64,000 nucleotides of DNA from Sphingomonadales bacterium 12-68-11 (GCA_002279825.1 NCCV01000003.1:1-64000); one strand, 5' to 3'. Positions 34,251 through 43,658 are shown, numbered from the stretch's first letter. Made by a program: numbers and translations. The notes: generated from the sequence alone by a model not told the origin.

Positions 34251-35567
34251 ATGTTCACCTCGGCCCACCTCCTCCGCCAGCGGCGCTTCCTGCCGCTGTT
34301 CGTCACCCAGCTGCTCAACGCCTTCAACGACAACCTGTTCAAGAACGCGATGGTGCTGTTCGTGGTGTTCGGGGTGTACAATTCCGAGGCCGCCGAGGCG
34401 CAGTTCAGCGCGATCGCCTCGGGCCTGTTCATCCTGCCGTTCTTCGTGCTCTCGGCGCTCGCCGGCCAGCTTGCCGACATGCGCGACAAGACGAAGATTA
34501 TCCGCGTGGTCAAGGCGGCCGAGATCGGCATCATGGCGGTCGGCGCGATCGGCCTGGTGATGGCCTGGCAGATGGCGCTGGTGCAATCGGTCGCGATCCC
34601 ACTGATGCTGCTCGCGCTGTTCGCAATGGGTATCCATTCGACCTTCTTCGGGCCGATCAAGTACGCGATCCTGCCGCAACATTTGAAGCGCGAGGAAGTC
34701 CTCGCGGGAACCGGACTGATCGAAGCGGGGACTTATGTCGCCATCCTCGCGGGCACCATCATCGCCGGCTATATCGCGGTGGAATGGGCGGCGCTGGCCG
34801 TGATCGTGACCGCGTGCATAGGATATTGGACCAGCCTCAAGATACCGCCCGCCCCGCCCTACGAGCATGGGCAGACGATCGACTGGAACATCCTGCGCTC
34901 CTCGATCGCGCTGGTCCGCAACACCATGCACCAGCGCGAAGTGTTCTACGCGATCCTCGCGATCAGCTTTTTCTGGACCATCGGAGCGGTGCTATTCATC
35001 CAGTTTCCGCCGCTCGCCAAGAACGTGTTGATGGCCAGCAAGGAAGTCGCCAGCCTGTTCCTGGTGATTTTCTCGATCGGGGTGGCGATCGGCTCGGTCG
35101 CCATCAACGCGCTGCTCAAAGGCGACGTGTCGGCGCGCTACGCGCCCATATCGGTCATCGCGATGGGGATCTTCGTCGCGAGCTTCTACTGGGTCTGCCA
35201 CATCTGGGTCAGCGAAGTATCGGGCAGCGAGCTGATGGGCGTTGCCGGCTTCCTCGGGCATCCGCTGGCCCCGCTCGTCATCGTCACGCTGCTGTTGATC
35301 GCGATCACCGGGGGTATGTTCGTGGTGCCGCTCTACGCGTTTCTCACCACCAAGTGCGATCCCGCGCAGGCCGCCCGCACGGTGGCCGCCAACAACATCG
35401 TCAATGCCGGCGCGATGGTGACGGGCTCGCTCCTGGCGGCGGGACTGAGCGGGGCCGGCGTGCCGGTGGTCGAACAGTTGTTGCTCAGCGCGGCGATGTG
35501 CCTGGTCTCGGCCTGGCTCGGCCATCTGCTGGTTCGCGCCGAAAAGACCGCGCTCTCGAGAGTCTAG
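34251..35567 (+). CDS. MFS transporter, LplT-like (lysophospholipid flippase type)
   Basis: A 438-residue inner-membrane carrier. The N-terminal segment FVTQLLNAFNDNLFKNAMV and FFGPIKYAILPQHL with EVLAGTGLIEAGTYVAIL are the signatures of the LplT group, which flips lysophospholipids inward. In many proteobacteria this carrier is fused or linked to the acyltransferase Aas; here it stands alone next to the divergent pgsA, which supports a lipid role. About twelve hydrophobic segments. ATG at 34251 sits two bases past TAGAAC. Confidence 0.85.
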   Translation: MFTSAHLLRQRRFLPLFVTQLLNAFNDNLFKNAMVLFVVFGVYNSEAAEAQFSAIASGLFILPFFVLSALAGQLADMRDKTKIIRVVKAAEIGIMAVGAIGLVMAWQMALVQSVAIPLMLLALFAMGIHSTFFGPIKYAILPQHLKREEVLAGTGLIEAGTYVAILAGTIIAGYIAVEWAALAVIVTACIGYWTSLKIPPAPPYEHGQTIDWNILRSSIALVRNTMHQREVFYAILAISFFWTIGAVLFIQFPPLAKNVLMASKEVASLFLVIFSIGVAIGSVAINALLKGDVSARYAPISVIAMGIFVASFYWVCHIWVSEVSGSELMGVAGFLGHPLAPLVIVTLLLIAITGGMFVVPLYAFLTTKCDPAQAARTVAANNIVNAGAMVTGSLLAAGLSGAGVPVVEQLLLSAAMCLVSAWLGHLLVRAEKTALSRV

Positions 35568-35570
35568 CCC

Positions 35571-35768
35571 TCAGGCGATGAACGCGCCGATGCCGACCAG
35601 GCAGGCCACATAGGCCTGGAGAAACTGCCGCACTTCGGGACCGGGCCGCTGGATGGCCGCCGCCCCGCCGTCGCCGGCAGGTTCGTCGCGGCGAAAGACA
35701 TGGGCCGGGAGGGACGCCCGGAACGGGTGGCGGGCGAACTCGGCGGTGAGGACCAGGGCACGGCGCAT
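35571..35768 (-). CDS. Small protein with C-terminal membrane helix (65 aa)
   Basis: A 65-residue open frame that starts MRRALVLTAEFARHPF and ends in VRQFLQAYVACLVGIGAFIA, a good membrane helix. It lies directly after the LplT-like gene on the other strand. AAGGG precedes the ATG closely. The hydrophobic end with FLQAYVAC recalls small tail-anchored proteins seen in sphingomonads, but I cannot name a family. Conservation would decide. Confidence 0.5.
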   Translation of the reverse strand: MRRALVLTAEFARHPFRASLPAHVFRRDEPAGDGGAAAIQRPGPEVRQFLQAYVACLVGIGAFIA

Positions 35769-35871
35769 AGCCCTTGTTAACGCAATGCTAACCGCGTGAA
35801 ACGCTTCCCGCTCGCACTGTCCACAGCCGGGACACGCCTGCTATTTCTCGGCGCTGCTGAGCCTAAACGAC

Positions 35872-35903
35872 AAAGGCCGCCCGACACAGGTCGGGCGGCC
35901 TTT
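35872..35903 (-). terminator. Strong hairpin terminator after the CsbD gene
   Basis: AAAGGCCGCCCGAC and GTCGGGCGGCCTTT form a perfect 14-bp stem with a 4-base loop, 20 bases past the stop at 35923. The A and T ends of the stem give a short T tract on both strands, so it can work both ways. Confidence 0.85.
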
Positions 35904-35922
35904 GGGTTTGAGGAAATGCGCG

Positions 35923-36093
35923 TCAGATCTTGTCGCCGAGTGCGCCTTTGACCTTACCGACGAGGTTCTGGGCCTCGCCCTTGCGTTCCTGCGTGCGCCC
36001 TTCGGCGCGCGTCTTGGGATCGGATGACGCCTGCTTGACGTTGCCCGCGACCTCGTTGGCAATGCCCTTGGCTTTGTCCTTGAGTTCACCCAT
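35923..36093 (-). CDS. CsbD family stress protein (56 aa)
   Basis: A 56-residue very hydrophilic protein: MGELKDKAKGIANEVAGNVK, then a Lys/Glu-rich middle (TRAEGRTQERKGEAQ) and NLVGKVKGALGDKI. This is the CsbD/YjbJ pattern, a small stress-induced protein of unknown mechanism, often abundant in stationary phase or under general-stress control. AGGAG lies 7 bases before the ATG at 36093 and a strong terminator follows, so it is a single-gene transcript. It falls below the size limit of many gene callers. Confidence 0.9.
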   Translation of the reverse strand: MGELKDKAKGIANEVAGNVKQASSDPKTRAEGRTQERKGEAQNLVGKVKGALGDKI

Positions 36094-36167
36094 TGCAATC
36101 TCCTGTCATGGCTCGGCGATCGATCGCCGTCATGATTTCAACGACAAGAGCCGCCAGGGGTTCCCCG

Positions 36168-36569
36168 TCACAGCCCTGCCATGGAACAGACTGTCGCCCA
36201 CTCGGCGGGCTTGATCTCGGCAACCGACAGCCGCGAGAGGCGGACCAGCTCGATTTCGGCAAGCGCCTTGTTCGCCTTGACCGCAGCGAGCGTGACCGGA
36301 CGCGGAACCGGCGTGACAGGCTTCACTTTGACTGCCGGCCATTTGTCGTCCCTGGGGTCGGTCAAGTCCGCTTCGCTGACTTCGGCGATGCCGACGATCT
36401 CCTTGCCCGTCACCGAATGGTAGAAGAACACCTGGTCCCCTGCCCGCATCGCTCGCAGATTGATCGCCGCGCGGTGATTGCGCACGCCGTCCCACAGCGT
36501 CTCGCCGTCGCGGTTGAGATCGTCCCAGGAATAGGCGGCGGGTTCGGACTTGATCAGCCAGTGATTCAC
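36168..36569 (-). CDS. EVE domain protein
   Basis: A 133-residue single-domain protein of the PUA-like EVE family (bacterial relatives of thymocyte nuclear protein 1), thought to bind modified bases. The start MNHWLIKSEPAAYSWDDL is diagnostic, as are LWDGVRNHRAAINLRAMRAGD and VFFYHSVTGKEIVGIAEVS. It stands alone between the CsbD gene and the GGDEF-EAL gene. Confidence 0.92.
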   Translation of the reverse strand: MNHWLIKSEPAAYSWDDLNRDGETLWDGVRNHRAAINLRAMRAGDQVFFYHSVTGKEIVGIAEVSEADLTDPRDDKWPAVKVKPVTPVPRPVTLAAVKANKALAEIELVRLSRLSVAEIKPAEWATVCSMAGL

Positions 36570-36684
36570 GGTTGAGAATTCTCCTCGTCATGCAACATTT
36601 ACGGACTAAGCCCAGACCCGGCGATTAACTGAAATTTATTCACGTTGTCCGATAAGCCTTGCCCGAGGAAAGGGGCAAGACGCC

Positions 36685-38337
36685 TTGGCAACACCCATCA
36701 TCGGCACCGACCAAACCGACGCACGCGGCCTTGGCCGCGCCGAAAGGGATATCGTCGCGCTCGGCATAGCGGTGGCCGCCCTTATCCTGTTCATCGGCAC
36801 CAGCGGCTCGGTGATGCCTCAGATCGTCGCGTCGTGGACGGGCCGGGGCGAAGCGCCCGACATGCTGCTGACCAATGCCGTGGTACTCAACATCGCGCTG
36901 CTGATTTTCGGCTGGCGCCGCTACAACGAGCTGCACCACGAAGTGACCGAGCGTCGCCGCGCCGAGGCCCTCGCGCGCGAACTTGCCGATACCGACCCGC
37001 TGACCGGCTGCCTCAACCGCCGCAGCGGCGGGCCCGCGATCGAACGGCTGGTGTCGAAATGCGCGACGCGCCAGGACGACGTCGCAGTCTTGATGGTCGA
37101 TATCGACAACTTCAAGCAGATCAACGACCTAAACGGCCACAAGGTCGGCGATCTGGTGCTGACCGAGCTCGCTCGGCGCATCCGCAGCCAGCTTCCCGAA
37201 GCCGGAGTGCTCGCGCGCATCGGCGGCGACGAGTTCGTCTGCGCTTTGCCGTTCATGCCGCAGGAGCGCTCGCGGGTTGACCATTTCGTGGCCGAGCTGA
37301 TCGAGCTGGTCTCGCAGCCGATCGAGCACGACGGCTGCCACCTCGAGGCGACAGTATCGGTCGGCGTCGCCAGCTTGCGCCGGACCGACGGTGCGATCGT
37401 CGAAGGTGACGGCGAGAAGCTGCTGCACCGCGCCGACATTGCCATGTATCACGCCAAGAAGCGCGGCCGGAACCGCTTCTACTGGTTCGAAACGCAGATG
37501 GAGAACGAGCTGCGGTTCCGCGCCGAGCTCGAGAACGGGATCCGCCGTGGGGTCGCCGCCGGGGAGTTCGTGCCCTATTACGAGCAGCAGATCGACCTCC
37601 AGACCGGCAGCCTGGTCGGCTTCGAAATGCTGGCGCGCTGGAACTCGCCGCAGTTCGGCCTGGTCAGCCCGGAAGTGTTCATTCCGATCGCCGAGGAGAT
37701 CGACGTCATCAGCGAGTTGTCGGATCAGCTGATCCGCCAGGCGCTCACGGACGCGCAGACCTGGGATCCCAGGCTGACGCTGTCGGTGAACATCTCGCCG
37801 ATCCAGTTGCGCGATCCGTGGTTTGCACAGCGAATCATGAAGATGCTCGCCGATCACGGCTTCCCGCCCGAACGGCTCGAGATCGAGATCACCGAAAGCT
37901 GCCTGCACGAAAACATCGGCGTAGTGCGCACCATCGTCACCAGCCTGAAGAACCAGGGCATCCGCATCAGCCTCGACGATTTCGGGACCGGCTATTCGAG
38001 CCTGTCGCAATTGCGCACGCTGCCGTTCGACCGGCTCAAGATCGACCGCAGCTTCGTGGCCGAACTGGCCGACGAATCGAACAACGAGCTGGTCCAGGCG
38101 ATCATCTCGCTGGGCCACGGGCTGTCGCTGCCGGTCACCGCCGAGGGCGTCGAATCCGCCAATATCCTCGAGGCGCTGCGCGGCATGGGCCACCTGAAGG
38201 GCCAGGGCTACCTCTACGGCCGGCCGGAAGATGCCGCCGCGACGCAACAGCGCCTAGCGGACCTGGGGTTGCTCGCGGGCTCGACCGCGGACGACGATCG
38301 CAGCCACCGCGCCGACCCGCGCCGCCTGGCCGGCTGA
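36685..38337 (+). CDS. GGDEF-EAL cyclic-di-GMP protein
   Basis: A 550-residue membrane protein with two N-terminal helices (LGIAVAALILFIGTS, LLTNAVVLNIALLIFGW) and a short coiled linker. The GGDEF domain is intact (DPLTGCLNRRSG, RIGGDEFVCAL). The EAL domain has the signature as EML (GFEMLARW); its other catalytic residues are present: LSVNISPIQL, EIEITESCL, SLDDFGTGYSSL, LKIDRSF, AEGVES. So both synthesis and breakdown are possible. The start is TTG at 36685 with AGGAAAGGGG upstream; no ATG fits. No sensor domain is recognised. Confidence 0.9.
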   Translation: MATPIIGTDQTDARGLGRAERDIVALGIAVAALILFIGTSGSVMPQIVASWTGRGEAPDMLLTNAVVLNIALLIFGWRRYNELHHEVTERRRAEALARELADTDPLTGCLNRRSGGPAIERLVSKCATRQDDVAVLMVDIDNFKQINDLNGHKVGDLVLTELARRIRSQLPEAGVLARIGGDEFVCALPFMPQERSRVDHFVAELIELVSQPIEHDGCHLEATVSVGVASLRRTDGAIVEGDGEKLLHRADIAMYHAKKRGRNRFYWFETQMENELRFRAELENGIRRGVAAGEFVPYYEQQIDLQTGSLVGFEMLARWNSPQFGLVSPEVFIPIAEEIDVISELSDQLIRQALTDAQTWDPRLTLSVNISPIQLRDPWFAQRIMKMLADHGFPPERLEIEITESCLHENIGVVRTIVTSLKNQGIRISLDDFGTGYSSLSQLRTLPFDRLKIDRSFVAELADESNNELVQAIISLGHGLSLPVTAEGVESANILEALRGMGHLKGQGYLYGRPEDAAATQQRLADLGLLAGSTADDDRSHRADPRRLAG

Positions 38338-38384
38338 CCCCGCGCGTCATTGCCCTCGTGGCGCATCGTCCCTAGGTGGCGGGG

Positions 38385-39194
38385 ATGCGCGCCGAATTCG
38401 TCAAGATGCATGGGCTGGGGAACGACTTCGTCGTGCTCGATGCGCGCGCGCGGCCCCTGCCGCCGATGACTGCCGCGACCGCGCGTGCGCTGGCGGACCG
38501 GAGAACGGGGATCGGCTGCGACCAGCTCATCCTGCTCGATCATTCGGCCACGGCCGATTTTCGCATGCGCATTTTCAATTCGGACGGCGGTGAAGTCGAA
38601 GCCTGCGGCAACGCCAGCCGCGCGGTGGCGCTGCTTCACGGCGAGCCGGCGCGCATCGAGACCGCCGGCGGCATCCTGGCGGTGCGCCCGGGCCAGGGCG
38701 GCGCCGCGGTCGACATGGGAATCCCGCGCTTCGAGTGGGACGCGGTGCCGCTGGCCTATGCGATGGACACGGCCGCGCTGCCGGTCGGCTGGGACGAACT
38801 CGAGCGGCCGGCCGCGGTCAACGTCGGCAATCCCCACGCAGTGTTCTTCGTCAACGATTGCGACGCCGTGCCGCTCGACCGGCTCGGCCCGCAGATCGAG
38901 TTCGACCCGCTGTTTCCGGAACGCGTCAACGTCGGCGTCGCCACGGTCGAAAACCGCACCGCGCTGCGCCTGCGGGTGTGGGAGCGGGGTGCCGGGCTGA
39001 CCCGCGCGTGCGGCACCGGCGCCTGCGCGGCTGCGGTGTCGGCCATGCGCCGCGGCCTGGTCGACCGCGAAGTCACGGTGGCGCTGCCCGGCGGCACCCT
39101 GCTGATCGGCTGGGGCGAGGACGACCACATCATCATGACCGGGCCCGCGGCAGAAAGCTTTCGCGGCAGCTTCGACTGGGGTGACTTCGCGTGA
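38385..39194 (+). CDS. dapF: Diaminopimelate epimerase
   Basis: Converts LL- to meso-diaminopimelate for lysine and peptidoglycan. The 269-residue product has the catalytic Cys pair in VEACGNASRAVA and TRACGTGACAAAV, and the start MRAEFVKMHGLGNDFVVLDAR. The ATG at 38385 is preferred to the GTG at 38376 because GGTGGCGGGG lies just before it. First of a tightly coupled run dapF-mtaB-ftsY-yciB. Confidence 0.95.
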   Translation: MRAEFVKMHGLGNDFVVLDARARPLPPMTAATARALADRRTGIGCDQLILLDHSATADFRMRIFNSDGGEVEACGNASRAVALLHGEPARIETAGGILAVRPGQGGAAVDMGIPRFEWDAVPLAYAMDTAALPVGWDELERPAAVNVGNPHAVFFVNDCDAVPLDRLGPQIEFDPLFPERVNVGVATVENRTALRLRVWERGAGLTRACGTGACAAAVSAMRRGLVDREVTVALPGGTLLIGWGEDDHIIMTGPAAESFRGSFDWGDFA

Positions 39195-40378
39195 CCGGAG
39201 CGGTGGCGTCGGCGCATGTCGTGACCCTGGGATGCCGGCTTAACCTCGCTGAAAGCGAGACGATCCGGGGGCTGCTGGCAGGCGAGCCCGACACCGTCGT
39301 GATCAATAGCTGCGCGGTCACGGCGGAAGCGGTCCGGCAGACGCGTCAGGCGATCCGCCAAGCCCGCCGCGCCCGGCCCGATGCGCGCCTGCTGGTGACG
39401 GGCTGCGCGGCCGAGATCGAGCGTGCGGCGTTCGCGGCGATGCCCGAAGTGGACGGCCTGGTGCCGAACTCCGCCAAGCTCGACGCGCGGGCCTGGAACG
39501 TGCCTGCTCGCCCGGTGCGCCCATCGGCCCAGCACACCCGCGCCTTCATCGCCGTGCAGACCGGCTGCGATCATGCCTGCACCTTCTGCGTGATCCCGCA
39601 GGGGCGCGGATCGAGCCGCTCGCAGAGCGTCGCCGCGGTGCTGCGCGAGGTCGAGCGGCATCTGGCCGACGGCGCGGCCGAAGTCGTACTGACCGGGGTC
39701 GACGTGACCAGCTGGGGCACCGACCTGCCGGGCGCACCTCGGCTCGGCGATCTGGTGGGTGCAATCCTCGCGGCTTTCCCCGAGCTCGCGCGGCTGCGGC
39801 TGTCCTCGCTCGACGGGGTCGAGATCGACGGCGCGCTGTTCGAGATACTCGCCCACGACCCGCGTGCGATGCCGCACCTGCATCTTTCGCTGCAACACGG
39901 GCACGACCTGATCCTCAAACGGATGAAACGCCGTCACACGCGCGCCGAGGCGATCGATCTGGTCCATCGCCTGCGCGAGCGCCGTCCGGAGATAGCCGTC
40001 GGCGCCGACCTGATTGCCGGCTTCCCGACCGAGGACGCCGCGATGCACGCGGCCAACCGCTCGATCGTCCGCGAGCTGGGCGTGGTTCACGGCCACGTGT
40101 TTCCCTATTCGCCCCGCCCTCGCACTCCTGCCGCACGAATGCCGCAGCTCGAAAAAGCGGCGATCCGCGCGCGCGCCGCCGAACTACGTGCCGATGTGGC
40201 GGAAGTCCGGCGGGCCTGGCTCGTGAGCCTCCTCGGCCAGCCGCTCGTGGTGCTGGCGGAGGCCGACGGCACTGGGCACGCCGGCAACTTCGCGCGCGTC
40301 GCGGTGCCCGCCGGCACCGCGCGCGGGGCGCTGGTGACGGTCGTGCCCACCCGCATCGCGGACGGCGTGCTGCAATGA
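39191..40378 (+). CDS. mtaB: tRNA (t6A37) methylthiotransferase MtaB-like
   Basis: Radical-SAM enzyme adding a methylthio group at A37 of tRNA. The 395-residue product has the N-terminal cluster cysteines (TLGCRLNLAESE, VINSCAVT, VTGCAAEI) and the radical SAM triad CDHACTFCVIP, followed by a TRAM-like C-terminus. The GCRLN start distinguishes MtaB from MiaB. GTG at 39191 overlaps the dapF stop, and its stop overlaps the ftsY ATG. Confidence 0.92.
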   Translation: MTGAVASAHVVTLGCRLNLAESETIRGLLAGEPDTVVINSCAVTAEAVRQTRQAIRQARRARPDARLLVTGCAAEIERAAFAAMPEVDGLVPNSAKLDARAWNVPARPVRPSAQHTRAFIAVQTGCDHACTFCVIPQGRGSSRSQSVAAVLREVERHLADGAAEVVLTGVDVTSWGTDLPGAPRLGDLVGAILAAFPELARLRLSSLDGVEIDGALFEILAHDPRAMPHLHLSLQHGHDLILKRMKRRHTRAEAIDLVHRLRERRPEIAVGADLIAGFPTEDAAMHAANRSIVRELGVVHGHVFPYSPRPRTPAARMPQLEKAAIRARAAELRADVAEVRRAWLVSLLGQPLVVLAEADGTGHAGNFARVAVPAGTARGALVTVVPTRIADGVLQ

Positions 40379-41298
40379 GCGAGCCGAGCTGGTCGGAACG
40401 CCTGTTCGGCGGCTTCCGCAAGACTTCCGAGCGCCTGACCGAGAACCTCAGCGCGGCCGTCGGCACCGCCAAGCTCGACGACGCCACGCTCGACCAGGTC
40501 GAGGACGCCCTGATCCTGTCCGATCTCGGTCCCGCCGCCGCCGGCCGCATCCGGGCCCGGCTTGCCGAAAAGCGCTTCGGCCTGGCGATCACCGAGCGCG
40601 AACTCAAGGAAGCGGTCGCGGAGGAGATCGCGGCGATCCTTCGACCCGTGGCCAAGCCGCTGGAGGTCACCGCGTTCCCGCGCCCGCAGGTGATCCTGGT
40701 GATCGGCGTCAACGGCAGCGGCAAGACCACCACGATCGCCAAGCTCGCACACCTGTTCCAGGAGGACGACTACGGCGTGCTGCTCGCGGCGGGCGACACG
40801 TTCCGCGCGGCGGCGATCGGGCAGCTTGCGGTCTGGGCCGAGCGGATCGGGGTCGAGGTGGTGCGCGGCCCTGAAGGCGGCGATCCGGCCAGCGTGGTGT
40901 TCGACGCGGTGAAGCGTGCCACCGATACCGGCATCGACGCGCTGATCGTCGATACAGCCGGCCGGCTGCAGAATAAGCGCGAGCTGATGGATGAGCTCGC
41001 CAAGATCCGCCGCGTGCTCGGCCGGCTCAATCCCGAGGCGCCGCACGACGTGGTGCTGGTGCTCGACGCCACCAACGGCCAGAACGCACTGAGCCAGATC
41101 GACGTGTTCAAGGAAGTCGCCGGGGTCACCGGCCTGATCATGACCAAGCTCGACGGCACCGCGCGCGGCGGCGTGCTGGTCGCGGCGGCCGAGCAATACG
41201 GCCTGCCCATCCATGCGATCGGGGTCGGCGAGAAGATCGACGACTTGCGGCCGTTCGACCCCGACCTCGTAGCGCGCGTGATCGCCGGAGTAGCCTGA
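40375..41298 (+). CDS. ftsY: Signal recognition particle receptor FtsY
   Basis: Docks SRP-bound ribosomes at the membrane. The 307-residue GTPase lacks the long acidic A-domain of enterobacteria, as is common in alphaproteobacteria. The N domain is followed by G1 (GVNGSGKTTTIAKLA), DTFRAAAIGQL, the DTAGRLQNK motif, TKLDGTARGG and a final GVGEKIDDLRPFD. Start and stop both overlap neighbours (ATGA, TGATG). Confidence 0.96.
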   Translation: MSEPSWSERLFGGFRKTSERLTENLSAAVGTAKLDDATLDQVEDALILSDLGPAAAGRIRARLAEKRFGLAITERELKEAVAEEIAAILRPVAKPLEVTAFPRPQVILVIGVNGSGKTTTIAKLAHLFQEDDYGVLLAAGDTFRAAAIGQLAVWAERIGVEVVRGPEGGDPASVVFDAVKRATDTGIDALIVDTAGRLQNKRELMDELAKIRRVLGRLNPEAPHDVVLVLDATNGQNALSQIDVFKEVAGVTGLIMTKLDGTARGGVLVAAAEQYGLPIHAIGVGEKIDDLRPFDPDLVARVIAGVA

Positions 41299-41945
41299 TG
41301 ACCGAAACCTCTGCCCAGAAACCCAAATCCGGCTGGATCAACGTGCTGGTCGATTACGGCCCGCTGCTGGTGTTCTTCCTGACCTATCGCCATTTTCGTC
41401 CCGAGGGCGATGACCCGGCGGGCGAGATCTTCGCGGTCATCCGCGGGACGGGTGCATTCATCGTGGCCGCAATTGCCGCGCTGGCGATCTCCAAGGTCCG
41501 GCTCGGCAAAGTCTCGCCGATGTTGTGGCTGTCGACGGTGCTGATCGTCGGTTTCGGCGGGCTGACGATCTTCTTCGCCGATCCGGTCTTCGTGCAGCTC
41601 AAGCCGACGATCATCTACCTTGCGTTCGGCGTCGTGTTGCTGGTGGGCTATGCGCGCGGCAAGGCACTTTTGAAGACGCTGCTCGAAGCCGCCTTCGAGG
41701 GTCTGTCCGACGAAGGCTGGATGAAGTTGTCGCGCAACTGGGGCCTGTTCTTCCTGGTGCTTGCCGCGCTCAACGAGACTCTGCGTCTGACGCTCGATTT
41801 CGGCGACTGGCTGGCCGCGAAGCTATGGGTGTTCCTGCCGCTTTCGTTCCTGTTCACGTTCACCCAGTTGCCGATGCTGCTGCGCCACGGGCTCGCCGCC
41901 GAGGAAAAGGACGAGGAAATCTCCAACCCGCCGCCCACCGGCTGA
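41298..41945 (+). CDS. yciB: Inner-membrane septation protein YciB/IspZ
   Basis: A 215-residue integral membrane protein with five to six helices. Signatures are LLVFFLTY near the start, QLKPTIIYLAFGVVLLVGYARGK and a WMKLSRNWGLFFLVLAALNE segment. It is thought to act in cell-envelope synthesis and septation; the biochemical role is unsettled. The ATG at 41298 overlaps the ftsY stop. Confidence 0.92.
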   Translation: MTETSAQKPKSGWINVLVDYGPLLVFFLTYRHFRPEGDDPAGEIFAVIRGTGAFIVAAIAALAISKVRLGKVSPMLWLSTVLIVGFGGLTIFFADPVFVQLKPTIIYLAFGVVLLVGYARGKALLKTLLEAAFEGLSDEGWMKLSRNWGLFFLVLAALNETLRLTLDFGDWLAAKLWVFLPLSFLFTFTQLPMLLRHGLAAEEKDEEISNPPPTG

Positions 41946-41960
41946 AGGTCTTCGGCCGCG

Positions 41961-43613
41961 CTAGGTTGGCGCTGCCGGGGCTTTCGCGACCAGGTATTGC
42001 AGCAAGCGGTTGGCGATTTCGCGTTCGCCCATGACCACTTGATCGACGCCGAGATTGCCCAGGTGGGTAACTTCCTCGTCCGAATGCGCGCGCGCGTAGA
42101 TCACCAGGTCTTCGCTCAGCCGGCGCGCATTCTCGGCAATGGCGCCCGCCTCGAAGCCTTCCGGGATCGTGATCACCAGCGTGCTCGCCTCGCCGATCCC
42201 GGCTTCCTTGAGCACGTAGGGATCGGACGCGTTGCCGATCACCACCTGGAACCCGTCCTCGAAGGCGCGGCGCGCCACGTCGGGCTGGTCCTCGACCACC
42301 ACCAGCGCCCGGCCGGCGCGCGCCGCCACCAGGCTGCCGACGCGGCCATAGCCGACCAGTACCACATGTTCGCGCCGGTCCAGCTCGCGCTGCCGCTCGA
42401 CGGCTTCCTCCTCGTCTTCTGCTTTCTTGCGTGCCGCAGCGACGCGCCCGGCGACGGCGGTGAACACGAACGGGTTGAGGAAGATCGACAGGATCGCGCC
42501 GGCCAGGATCAGGTCACGGCCTTCCTCGGGCAGGATGCCGAGGCCGACCCCCAACCCTGCGAGAATGAACGAGAACTCGCCGATCTGAGCAAGGCTCGCC
42601 GAGACCGTCAGCGCGGTGCGCGTCGGATGCCCGAAAGCCCGGACGATGGCAAAGGCGGCGACCGACTTGCCCAGCACGATGATCGCGACCGTCGCCAGCA
42701 GGGGCAGCGGCTGCTCGACCACCACCGAAGGATCGAACAGCATGCCCACCGAAACGAAGAACAGCACCGCGAACGCATCGCGCAAAGGCAAGGTTTCTTC
42801 GGCAGCGCGGCGGCTGAGCTGCGTCTCGCCGAGAATCATGCCCGCGAAGAACGCGCCGAGCGCGAACGATACGTCGAACACGTACGCCGCGCCGAACGCC
42901 ACCCCGAGCGCGATCGCCAGCACCGCCAGGCGAAACAGCTCGCGCGAACCGGTGTGCGCGACCCAATGCAAAGCCGCCGGGATCACCCGCCGGCCGACGA
43001 TCAGCATGAAAGCGATAAATCCGCCGACCTTGAGCAAAGTCAGCCCGAATGTTGCCGCGATCGCGCTGCCGCCGCCACCGTTGCCCTCGAGCAGCCCCGC
43101 CAGCGGCGGCAGCAGGACCAGCGCCAGCACCATCGCCAGGTCCTCGACGATCAGCCAGCCGACCGCGATCCGGCCGCGTTCGGTGTTGATGAGATCGCGG
43201 GCCTGCAAGGCGCGCAGCAGCACCACCGTGCTGGCCACCGACAGTGCGAGCCCGAACACCAGCCCCGAGACCAGCGGCCAGCCGAGCCAATACCCGAGCC
43301 CCGCGCCGAGCGCAGTGGCCGCCGCGATCTGCACCACTGCGCCCGGCACCGCGATGTTCTTGACCGAGAGCAAGTCGCGCAGCGAAAAATGCAGCCCGAC
43401 GCCGAACATCAGCAGGATCACGCCCAGCTCGGCGAGTTCGTTGGCAAGCGCCACGTCGGCCACGAAGCCGGGGGTAAATGGACCGACCAGGACGCCGGCG
43501 AACAGATATCCCGCCACCGGCGAAACGCGCAACCGGTGCGCGATCGCCCCCATGATGAAAGCGGCCACCAGTCCGGCGACGATCGTGGCGATGAGAGGCG
43601 TGTGGTGTGGCAT
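41961..43613 (-). CDS. Monovalent cation:proton antiporter, CPA2 family with TrkA-N domain
   Basis: A KefB/YbaL-like K+/H+ antiporter. The 550-residue protein has twelve or so membrane helices in its first 390 residues, including PVAGYLFAGVLVGPFTPGF, GLALSVASTVVLLRAL and FAVLFFVSVGMLFDP. A charged linker leads to a cytoplasmic NAD-binding RCK domain (HVVLVGYGRVGSLVA, VVIGNASDPYVLKEAGI). Together with kup 2.4 kb to the right it forms a potassium-handling neighbourhood. Gating ligand unknown. Confidence 0.92.
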   Translation of the reverse strand: MPHHTPLIATIVAGLVAAFIMGAIAHRLRVSPVAGYLFAGVLVGPFTPGFVADVALANELAELGVILLMFGVGLHFSLRDLLSVKNIAVPGAVVQIAAATALGAGLGYWLGWPLVSGLVFGLALSVASTVVLLRALQARDLINTERGRIAVGWLIVEDLAMVLALVLLPPLAGLLEGNGGGGSAIAATFGLTLLKVGGFIAFMLIVGRRVIPAALHWVAHTGSRELFRLAVLAIALGVAFGAAYVFDVSFALGAFFAGMILGETQLSRRAAEETLPLRDAFAVLFFVSVGMLFDPSVVVEQPLPLLATVAIIVLGKSVAAFAIVRAFGHPTRTALTVSASLAQIGEFSFILAGLGVGLGILPEEGRDLILAGAILSIFLNPFVFTAVAGRVAAARKKAEDEEEAVERQRELDRREHVVLVGYGRVGSLVAARAGRALVVVEDQPDVARRAFEDGFQVVIGNASDPYVLKEAGIGEASTLVITIPEGFEAGAIAENARRLSEDLVIYARAHSDEEVTHLGNLGVDQVVMGEREIANRLLQYLVAKAPAAPT

Positions 43614-43627
43614 CCAGGCTCCTTGAA

Positions 43628-43658
43628 CGCGCGGGAGCCGTTTCGGGGCTCCCGCGCG
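43628..43658 (-). terminator. Hairpin after the 36-aa membrane protein gene
   Basis: CGCGCGGGAGCC and GGCTCCCGCGCG form a perfect 12-bp stem with a 7-base loop, 7 bases past the stop of the small gene at 43665 and 15 bases before the antiporter start. There is no T run, so it may be a weak terminator or a boundary hairpin. Confidence 0.5.
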
